From NCBI GenBank assembly GCA_002715405.1, contig PAZD01000031.1:1-6729 (forward strand): a stretch of DNA of 6,729 nt. The letters are read 5' to 3'. The stretch is from Acidimicrobiaceae bacterium (GTDB taxonomy: Bacteria > Actinomycetota > Acidimicrobiia > Acidimicrobiales > UBA8592). The translations under genes and the position numbers were made by a program. Below, piece by piece: positions 1-5,100 of the stretch. The notes beneath the pieces were generated by a model, which searched no databases, was not told the DNA's origin, and saw only the letters and a list, made by a program, of their open reading frames with translations. Every line of letters starts with the position of its first letter. The first letter of the stretch is position 1.

Positions 1-121
1 CAAGTGAAAGCAAATCTAGTCCCACTTGATTAGCTTCTCTGGCACGCTCAATAATTGATTGTGCTCCTATATAGGGATCTGATTCGAATGAAGCAGATGC
101 TATAGAAAGTCCTATCCTCAT
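1..121 (-). CDS. LLM-class flavin-dependent oxidoreductase, N-terminal 40 residues (partial, runs off left edge)
   Basis: Reading leftward from an ATG at 121-119, 40 open codons run to the window edge. The peptide begins MRIGLSIAS and continues with a helix reading ERAREANQVGLDLLSL. That is the first beta strand, the first helix and the start of the second strand of the luciferase-like (LLM) TIM barrel, whose members are F420- or FMN-dependent monooxygenases or reductases. The start is supported by a Shine-Dalgarno AGGAAA at 126-131, four bases upstream, which overlaps the stop of the SDR gene. The gap to that stop is 8 nt, so the two genes are almost certainly cotranscribed. The active site lies outside the window, so cofactor and substrate cannot be judged. 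Family assignment rests on a short N-terminus. Confidence 0.68.
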   Translation of the reverse strand, partial: MRIGLSIASASFESDPYIGAQSIIERAREANQVGLDLLSL

Positions 122-125
122 GAAG

Positions 126-131
126 TTTCCT
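126..131 (-). promoter_or_regulatory. Shine-Dalgarno site of the LLM oxidoreductase gene, overlapping the SDR stop
   Basis: On the minus strand the junction reads TAGGAAACTTCATG. The TAG stop of the SDR (132-130) shares bases with AGGAAA, which lies 4 nt before the ATG. This layout favours translational coupling and supports the chosen start. Confidence 0.6.
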
Positions 132-945
132 ATGGATGGCGAGAAGGAAGGACTTCTCTCTCAGGCGGTAACTCTATAGGGTGATTTAACCAGATACCTA
201 TATTTTCTCCTGTACGGCCTTGAGGGCCTTCCTCATATAGCTGAAGCATAAGATCGGCGATCTGGTGGGGTTTCATCCACGTATTTATAACTTCTTCAGA
301 CATATCGCGATTGAATTTACCTGAAGCAAATCTAATCATTGCAGAGTCCGTAGCATCCATACAGAACGCATTTACTCTTATGACATCTCCAGCTAATCGT
401 TTAGCCCAACTCTGTGTCAAGCCATTTATCCCCCATTTTGAAGCATCGTAGACATCCATGCGTGTTCCCCCGCCCGTAGCGAACCCAGGAGGAGGGCAAA
501 TATGGTCGGTAGCGATATTGAGAATAAAACCTCCACCATTTGATACGAGGTGAGGAATAGAAGCTCTTCCAGTCAAATAAACACCTTTAAGGTTGGTATC
601 GACTAATAACTCCCAATCCGCTACGGTCTTTTCTTTGGGATCTTCAACAGGGTCAGTAGGACTCCATACTCCAGCATTCGCTATCACTATATCAAGACCA
701 GAGAAGTGAGAATTTGCTTCTCCGACAAACCCAAAAACATGATCTGGGTCTCGAACATCCACGACGTCAGCATGAACCTGCACTCCAGTGTCGTTAGCTA
801 TTTTTTCTGCTACATCATGGACCGTCTCTTGAAGGTCACAAATGGCTAGATTGGCTCCTGTTTCAGCGAGTTTCACCGCCATTCCCTCGCCGATTCCTGA
901 TGCTGCACCAGTTACTAAAGCTGTCTTTCCTGCTAGCACAACCAT
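130..945 (-). CDS. Short-chain dehydrogenase/reductase (classical SDR, atypical catalytic Ser to Thr)
   Basis: NAD(P)-dependent oxidoreductase, 271 aa from the chosen start, a normal length for a classical SDR. Visible motifs: cofactor loop TGAASGIG (12-19); Asp37 at the end of the second strand, which usually means NAD(H) preference; NAG (90-92); structural Asn118 in DTNLKG; and YDASK with Tyr166 and Lys170. The catalytic Ser, normally the second Ser of an NISS-like segment, is Thr146 here (LNIATDH). The segment usually reading NAxxPG is NAFCMDATDS (192-201), so the substrate/cofactor lid differs from the textbook form. The open frame extends 9 codons further upstream, but ATG 945-943 is preferred because an AGGAGGA sits just before it and MVVLAGKTALVTG is a standard SDR N-terminus. 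It leads a minus-strand operon with the LLM gene. Substrate unknown; an alcohol, hydroxyacyl or aldehyde produced by the neighbouring pathway is plausible. Confidence 0.9.
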   Translation of the reverse strand: MVVLAGKTALVTGAASGIGEGMAVKLAETGANLAICDLQETVHDVAEKIANDTGVQVHADVVDVRDPDHVFGFVGEANSHFSGLDIVIANAGVWSPTDPVEDPKEKTVADWELLVDTNLKGVYLTGRASIPHLVSNGGGFILNIATDHICPPPGFATGGGTRMDVYDASKWGINGLTQSWAKRLAGDVIRVNAFCMDATDSAMIRFASGKFNRDMSEEVINTWMKPHQIADLMLQLYEEGPQGRTGENIGIWLNHPIELPPEREVLPSRHP

Positions 946-950
946 ATCTC

Positions 951-957
951 TCCTCCT
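951..957 (-). promoter_or_regulatory. Strong Shine-Dalgarno AGGAGGA that fixes the SDR start at 945
   Basis: The minus strand reads AATAGGAGGAGAGATATG. The purine-rich core is a near-perfect anti-16S match 5 nt before ATG 945-943. It decides against the upstream in-frame ATG at 972, which has no such site. Confidence 0.8.
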
Positions 958-962
958 ATTCG

Positions 963-977
963 TATATAGCATTTATA
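963..977 (-). promoter_or_regulatory. Candidate promoter -10 region for the SDR/LLM operon
   Basis: The minus strand contains TATAAA (977-972) followed by an extended -10-like TGCTATATA (971-963). Either could serve as a -10 element. Initiation from the first would leave a leader of about 20 nt carrying the strong SD. The leader from the second would be about 11 nt, which is tight for the SD. No convincing TTGACA-type -35 is visible. The hexamer GCTATA occurs twice with a 9-nt period, which may be incidental. Confidence 0.35.
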
Positions 978-985
978 GCGCGGTT

Positions 986-1000
986 AAGAATAAATTTCTT
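986..1000. promoter_or_regulatory. Short dyad AAGAA-N5-TTCTT in the divergent promoter region
   Basis: A perfect 5-bp inverted repeat with a 5-bp centre lies near the middle of the 103-bp gap between the divergently transcribed SDR and hydrolase genes. That is where a shared regulator could bind. The sequence is AT-rich and the dyad is short, so chance is a real alternative. Confidence 0.2.
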
Positions 1001-1036
1001 TTTCACAACGACGAAGTCTTTTAGCCTGCTGGGATC

Positions 1037-1042
1037 TATGAT
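1037..1042 (+). promoter_or_regulatory. Candidate -10 element (TATGAT) of a leaderless promoter for the hydrolase-crotonase pair
   Basis: TATGAT matches the TATAAT consensus at 5 of 6 positions. It is followed by exactly six bases (CACAAC) and then the ATG at 1049. Initiation 6-7 nt after the -10 would place the transcript start at the A of the start codon. No Shine-Dalgarno precedes this ATG at normal spacing (the nearest, GGGATC, is 12 nt away), which fits a leaderless mRNA. No clear -35 hexamer is visible. Confidence 0.5.
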
Positions 1043-1048
1043 CACAAC

Positions 1049-1780
1049 ATGATCGAGCAGCATATAAAAATTGAAACTTCTGAAGGCCTCATGGAAACCT
1101 TTATTACGTTTCCAGAGGAAGGCGGTCCGTTCCCAACCATTTTTTTCTTCATGGACGCACCAGGTAAGCGTGAAGAGCTTCATGACATGGCTCGGAGGAT
1201 TGCAACAACGGGCTATTACGTTATGTTGCCAAACCTCTATTACCGGACCACAGACCACTTTGAATTAGATTTTGAAACGAAAAGTAGTTGGGAAGAAATG
1301 TTTCAGTTGATGTCCAGTATCGGAAATCGAATGGTAGTTCAAGATGCACTAGCAATGATGAATTTTGCCGAAGCTGAAAAGAACGCAGATCAAGAACGGG
1401 TTGGATGTGTTGGGTACTGTATGAGCGGTCCGTTCGCTTTATCTGTTGCCGCTGCATACCCTGAGAGAATAAAAGCGTCAGCTTCGATCTATGGGGTACG
1501 TCTGGTAGCTGATACTTCTGATTCTCCGCATCTAGGCTTCAATAAAACCCGCGGAGAAATTTATATTGCTTGTGCAGAGTTTGACGATTATGTCCCAATG
1601 GAAATGGTTACGCAGGTGACGGAAGAGTTAGATAATTCATCGGCAAACGGTCGAGTCGAACTTTATACAGGTGTTCATCATGGATTTGCCTTTCCGGGAC
1701 GAGGAGAAATCTACAACAAAGATGCAGCAGAGCGACATTGGGAACGCCTTCACGCTTTGTTTGATCGGAATTTGAGATGA
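1049..1780 (+). CDS. Dienelactone hydrolase family alpha/beta-hydrolase
   Basis: Cytosolic esterase/lactonase-type hydrolase, 243 aa, close to the family's usual length of about 230-250. The catalytic triad is readable: nucleophile Cys124 in GYCMSG (122-127), Asp179 in AEFDDYVP, and His211 in VHHGF. The N-terminal half carries the family segment FFFMDAPG (33-40) and the GYYVMLPNLYYR region (55-66). At the position of Glu36 of chlorocatechol-pathway DLH, which contacts the nucleophile, this protein has Asp36. No signal peptide is seen. Family members open dienelactones or related esters in aromatic degradation, but many close relatives have unknown substrates, so a true dienelactone is not implied. 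The gene opens a plus-strand pair and its last four bases overlap the crotonase start (ATGA). ATG 1049 has only a weak, distant SD but sits six bases after a TATGAT, suggesting leaderless translation. Confidence 0.9.
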   Translation: MIEQHIKIETSEGLMETFITFPEEGGPFPTIFFFMDAPGKREELHDMARRIATTGYYVMLPNLYYRTTDHFELDFETKSSWEEMFQLMSSIGNRMVVQDALAMMNFAEAEKNADQERVGCVGYCMSGPFALSVAAAYPERIKASASIYGVRLVADTSDSPHLGFNKTRGEIYIACAEFDDYVPMEMVTQVTEELDNSSANGRVELYTGVHHGFAFPGRGEIYNKDAAERHWERLHALFDRNLR

Positions 1781-2535
1781 GCGATGATATTGAAGTTTCT
1801 GTAAGAAAAGATCATGTCGCTATTGTTGAAATTCGCAAACCACCTAATAATTTTTTCAGCAATAATCTGATCAGTAACTTAGCTGAAACCTTCGAACACC
1901 TAGATCAGAATGATGCTGTTCGAGTTTCAGTGCTTTGTTCCCAAGGAAAACACTTTTGTGCAGGCGCTGACTTTTCTGGGAACTCTGATGACAACGACAC
2001 GCTGGGCCTATACGCAGGTGCTGTGAGGATCTTTAGGTGCAGTAAGCCGATTATTGCCGTGATCCAAGGAGCAGCTATTGGCGGAGGCTTAGGCTTAGCG
2101 TTAACAGCTGACTTTAGGGTTGCCTCCCCAGAGTCCCGATTCAGTGCTAACTTTGCAAGGCTTGGTTTCCATCAGGGCTTCGGTTTGAGTGTGACGTTAC
2201 CTGAATTAATCGGGCAGCAAGCAAGCAGAGAAATGTTCTTTACTGGAAGAAGAGTAAAGGGAGAAGAAGCCTTCAGACTGGGACTATGTGACCAGTTAGT
2301 TCCCCTCGACGAGGGCCGCGGGACTGCAATTTCTTTTGCACTGGAAATTGCAATGTCTGCCCCCTTAGCCGTTGAATCTATTAGAAAGACACTCAGAGGA
2401 AATTTAGCTGACAGAATCGAAGCTATAACTCTCCATGAGGCATCAGAACAAGCCCGTCTGACCCAAACCGAAGATTGGAAGGAAGGAATTAAAGCTTCTT
2501 CGGAGCGAAGAGATCCGTTATTTCAAGGGAAGTAA
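1777..2535 (+). CDS. Enoyl-CoA hydratase/isomerase (crotonase) family protein lacking both hydratase glutamates
   Basis: Crotonase-fold acyl-CoA enzyme of 252 aa, the usual length. The oxyanion-hole segments are intact: HFCAGADF (59-66) and AAIGGGLGL (99-107). The two glutamates that perform hydration in rat enoyl-CoA hydratase (Glu144 in GGGCE, Glu164 in QPE) align with Gly106 and Phe126 (FSANFARLG, 122-130). A plain syn-hydratase mechanism is therefore unlikely. The following stretch, GFHQGFGLSVTLPELIG (130-146), contains Glu143, which might supply a base elsewhere. Such members may act as isomerases, hydrolases, lyases or other crotonase variants. The start overlaps the hydrolase stop as ATGA, implying translational coupling and cotranscription. 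A CoA thioester substrate in the same route as the hydrolase product is inferred. Its stop directly abuts the stop of the carotenoid-oxygenase gene on the other strand. Confidence 0.9.
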   Translation: MSDDIEVSVRKDHVAIVEIRKPPNNFFSNNLISNLAETFEHLDQNDAVRVSVLCSQGKHFCAGADFSGNSDDNDTLGLYAGAVRIFRCSKPIIAVIQGAAIGGGLGLALTADFRVASPESRFSANFARLGFHQGFGLSVTLPELIGQQASREMFFTGRRVKGEEAFRLGLCDQLVPLDEGRGTAISFALEIAMSAPLAVESIRKTLRGNLADRIEAITLHEASEQARLTQTEDWKEGIKASSERRDPLFQGK

Positions 2536-3885
2536 CTAAGAAAGCTTATCGTCGGGAATCCAGCTCCCATGAGCGCCGTAAGGAACTCTTCTAGGAATAT
2601 GGACAACGGCAACAGGGTCAGCTTCAAAGTCCTGTGCATCCACGATGATCAACTTTGAGGTATTAGCTCTTTCGTCATGAACGATTGTAATAACCCAGCC
2701 CTCATCCTCTCCTTCAGAATCCGGATCAGCAGCAAAAACAGGTTCTCCGCCCCTTACATTCTTTCCAAGGTGATGCTCTAGGCAAACACCCGTGCGGAGA
2801 TCGTACTTCCATAATGCGGAACCATACACGGGTTCTTCGCTGTTACCTTCACCTGCCATAGCCATCAGATATCCAAATTGCGCATTCAGTCCAATAACCT
2901 TGTCAGCAACTCTCCCAAAATCACCCGGCCTGTCATCAATTTGCTCTTCAGTTACTGTTCCTAAAGATAAGTCAATCGTCCAGCGCCAAAGTCTACCTAC
3001 CTCAGCGTAGTCATCTGAACTACTACCAAAAGCCTCAGGTTGACGTGAAACATGTATCACAATCTTTCCATCATTGTCGAAAGCATTCACAGGATGGAAG
3101 ACATAACATGGATCGATTTCGAACCAGCGTATATCTGCATTTGTTCCATTTCTTGGCATTACTCCTAGGCGGGCACCTGCAGAGGGATCAAAACCAAAAG
3201 GAACTCCAGTTTCGAGTAGAGATAGATCCAGTACCAGCGGTAGATCCATGAAGATTACAAAATTTCGGGTCACATTGAAATCATGCATCATAACCATGTT
3301 GGGAATTTCAATACCTTCAGATTGCAATACTGCCCCATCAGGGCTGACTCGGAGATATGTAAGAAATGGTTGTTCAAAAGAAAAGTAACTAAATGCTAGT
3401 AATTCACCTGTCGCTGGACATATTTTAGGGTGTGCTGTCATAGAGGTTTTTAAGTTCCCAGAGAAATTCTGAAAACCGACTGTATTAAGTTCACCATCTA
3501 TTTCCCAAGGCCAATGTCCTTCTTCTAAACAAAGGATTTTCCCTGAATGGGCTACAACATGAGTATTGGCGCTACCTCTAGATAAATCACCAATATCAAC
3601 TGCTTCATCGGATTCTCGACCTGTAACGTTAAGTGTCTGAACAAATCTGTTCCGATACCACTCAGCGTTCCCCTGCGAGAGTCGAACACCATGGACCATC
3701 CCATCACCCGTAAACCAATGGGAGGAATAACCGGATTTTGGGTTAGGCCCAGTTCGGATATACACGCCTTCAAGCTGCGGTGGTATTACACCTTCAACTT
3801 CGAGTTTGTTGTCCGTTATCTCATCTTGAACAGGCGCCCAGTTGCCGCGTAAATGCCAAGGAAGTTGATCTTCAGCTACTGCCAT
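2536..3885 (-). CDS. Carotenoid cleavage oxygenase / lignostilbene dioxygenase family protein
   Basis: Non-haem Fe(II) dioxygenase of 449 aa, slightly short but complete, predicted to be a cytosolic seven-bladed beta-propeller. All four iron-ligand histidines are identifiable: His152 (TAHPK), His201 (MMHDFNVT), His264 (YVFHPVNAF) and His439 (YGAHGSW). A probable second-shell Glu is Glu381 in GGEPVF. Family hallmarks include RTGPNP (44-49), HWFTGDGMVHG (56-66), WYRNRFV (76-82) and EGEDEGWVITIVHD (391-404). These enzymes cleave a C=C bond in carotenoids, apocarotenoids or stilbenes to give aldehydes or ketones; which substrate applies is not visible. It is last of three in its operon, 8 nt after the thiolase stop, so it likely feeds or follows CoA-dependent steps. 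ATG 3885 is supported by an SD (AGGGGG) that overlaps the thiolase stop. There is no signal peptide, unlike some secreted members. Confidence 0.93.
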   Translation of the reverse strand: MAVAEDQLPWHLRGNWAPVQDEITDNKLEVEGVIPPQLEGVYIRTGPNPKSGYSSHWFTGDGMVHGVRLSQGNAEWYRNRFVQTLNVTGRESDEAVDIGDLSRGSANTHVVAHSGKILCLEEGHWPWEIDGELNTVGFQNFSGNLKTSMTAHPKICPATGELLAFSYFSFEQPFLTYLRVSPDGAVLQSEGIEIPNMVMMHDFNVTRNFVIFMDLPLVLDLSLLETGVPFGFDPSAGARLGVMPRNGTNADIRWFEIDPCYVFHPVNAFDNDGKIVIHVSRQPEAFGSSSDDYAEVGRLWRWTIDLSLGTVTEEQIDDRPGDFGRVADKVIGLNAQFGYLMAMAGEGNSEEPVYGSALWKYDLRTGVCLEHHLGKNVRGGEPVFAADPDSEGEDEGWVITIVHDERANTSKLIIVDAQDFEADPVAVVHIPRRVPYGAHGSWIPDDKLS

Positions 3886-3889
3886 AGAG

Positions 3890-3896
3890 CCCCCTA
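3890..3896 (-). promoter_or_regulatory. Shine-Dalgarno of the carotenoid oxygenase, fused to the thiolase stop codon
   Basis: The minus strand reads TAGGGGGCTCTATG. The thiolase TAG stop (3896-3894) overlaps the G-rich SD, and the oxygenase ATG follows 8 nt after the stop. This supports the chosen start and translational coupling. Confidence 0.55.
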
Positions 3897-5087
3897 ACCC
3901 TTCTCTGTCCCGATAATAGAAACAAAACTAACCATCTCACCTGGATACCCACCTAAATTGTGGACCAGTCCTAGAGTCTTGGATGTATTCTCAATCTGTC
4001 TATCGTCCGGTGCTTCTCGTCGAAGCTGGAGCCAGCATTCATAATGCATGCGAATTCCTGACGCACCTACTGGGTGGCCGAAACTCTTTAACCCTCCATC
4101 TGTATTAACCGGCAAGGCACCATCTAGAGCAAAGTCACCACTAAGAACATCTCTCCAACCTTCTCCCCTTTCGGAAAATCGGAGGTCTTCCATCAATATC
4201 AACTCCGTGGGAGTAAAACAATCATGCACTTCTGCTAAAGCAAGTTCTTCTCTTGGGTTTGAAACACCAGCTTGAGAATAAGCATCATTTGCTGCTGCAG
4301 CGCATTCCGGAAAAGTTGTGTAATCGTATTCAGGGTCCATTAGACCGCTACCGTTACCGGACACAAACGAAAGTGCTTTGATAAACAGTGGTTTATCCGT
4401 GTAGCTATATGCTTTCTCTGCGGGTACGACAATTGCAGCCGCAGCACCATCAGCTACACCGGCGCAATCAAATACGCTCAGCCGTCCTGCGACGGCAGCC
4501 ATGTCGCAAATTGCTTCAGCACTCATTTCTCGACGGAATTGCGCAAGTGGGTTTCGTGCTCCATTGAAATGATTTTTTTCAGCTATTTTCGCAACGACCA
4601 TCCGAAGTTCATCCTCGTCAATTCCATACTTCTCTGCGTATGCGGGAAGCACAAGACTGTACATTGCTGCAGCTGTTAATGTCCGATTAGTTCCTGCAGT
4701 GGGATACGGAAATGCGTTAAGGCCTTGATAGCCACTATCTTTGACCTTTTCAACCCCTACCGCCATCGCAATATCGTACGCCCCACTTGCTACGGCATAA
4801 CAAGCTTGTCGTAATGCCTCGGATCCTGTAGCACAGAAGTTTTCTACACGGGTTACCGGTTTTCCTTCGAGCTTAAGAGGCATCGATAATGTGAGACCGC
4901 TCATCCCACTTTGGGCTGTCCCTATCCAATAGGCATCGATATCTGAGGTGGTAAGACTTACATAGCCCAACGTTTCTTTGGTCGCATCAATAACTAAGTC
5001 ATCCCTGCTCTTGTCCCAGTGTTCACGAAAAGGCGTGCACCCAATTGAGATAATAGCTACTTTGTCTTTTATGCCATTTGAAGCCAT
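3894..5087 (-). CDS. SCP-x-type thiolase (acetyl-CoA acetyltransferase-like), catalytic Cys/His/His retained
   Basis: Thiolase-superfamily protein of 397 aa, the usual length, closest in motifs to the SCP-x/lipid-transfer and archaeal acetoacetyl-CoA thiolase branch. Nucleophile Cys85 lies in ENFCATGSEAL (82-92). His288 lies in EVHDCF (286-291) and His338 in GHPVGASG (337-344). The C-terminal CxGGG motif of classical thiolases, which carries the second active-site Cys, reads HNLGG (376-380) instead, as is usual for this branch. Retention of Cys85 argues for acyl transfer or thiolysis over the tyrosine-based retro-aldol chemistry of Ltp2-like steroid aldolases. No SCP2 domain is fused. It lies 12 nt downstream of the HMGCS-like/DUF35 fusion, matching the known partnership of such thiolases with DUF35 proteins. 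ATG 5087 has SD AAGGGG 7 nt upstream. Likely role: thiolytic shortening or condensation of an acyl-CoA, probably in complex with its neighbour. Confidence 0.93.
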   Translation of the reverse strand: MASNGIKDKVAIISIGCTPFREHWDKSRDDLVIDATKETLGYVSLTTSDIDAYWIGTAQSGMSGLTLSMPLKLEGKPVTRVENFCATGSEALRQACYAVASGAYDIAMAVGVEKVKDSGYQGLNAFPYPTAGTNRTLTAAAMYSLVLPAYAEKYGIDEDELRMVVAKIAEKNHFNGARNPLAQFRREMSAEAICDMAAVAGRLSVFDCAGVADGAAAAIVVPAEKAYSYTDKPLFIKALSFVSGNGSGLMDPEYDYTTFPECAAAANDAYSQAGVSNPREELALAEVHDCFTPTELILMEDLRFSERGEGWRDVLSGDFALDGALPVNTDGGLKSFGHPVGASGIRMHYECWLQLRREAPDDRQIENTSKTLGLVHNLGGYPGEMVSFVSIIGTEKG

Positions 5088-5094
5088 CCGCTAT

Positions 5095-5100
5095 CCCCTT
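5095..5100 (-). promoter_or_regulatory. Shine-Dalgarno (AAGGGG) of the thiolase, overlapping the upstream stop
   Basis: The minus strand reads TAAAGGGGATAGCGGATG. AAGGGG sits 7 nt before the thiolase ATG and begins inside the TAA stop (5102-5100) of the fusion gene. It fixes the start at 5087 and suggests coupled translation. Confidence 0.65.

Noticed and set aside
946..972. Nine-codon N-terminal extension of the SDR (start at 972)
   Set aside because: It has no ribosome site and lies over promoter-like sequence; a strong AGGAGGA directly precedes the ATG at 945, where the normal SDR N-terminus begins.
842..1024. 60-codon plus-strand frame across the SDR start and promoter
   Set aside because: Mostly the antisense of the SDR cofactor-binding region; no ribosome site or family resemblance.
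1033..1054. Three closely spaced GATC sites before and at the hydrolase start
   Set aside because: The sequence is too short to separate from chance, and no evidence of Dam-type methylation is available.
956..1258. 100-codon open frame on the minus strand overlapping the hydrolase start
   Set aside because: Antisense to a clear gene; its composition and motifs match nothing, and it covers the divergent promoter.
3894..5087. Ltp2-like steroid side-chain aldolase in place of a thiolase
   Set aside because: The neighbouring DUF35 domain suggested it, but the thiolase Cys85, His288 and His338 are all present, which favours thiolase chemistry.
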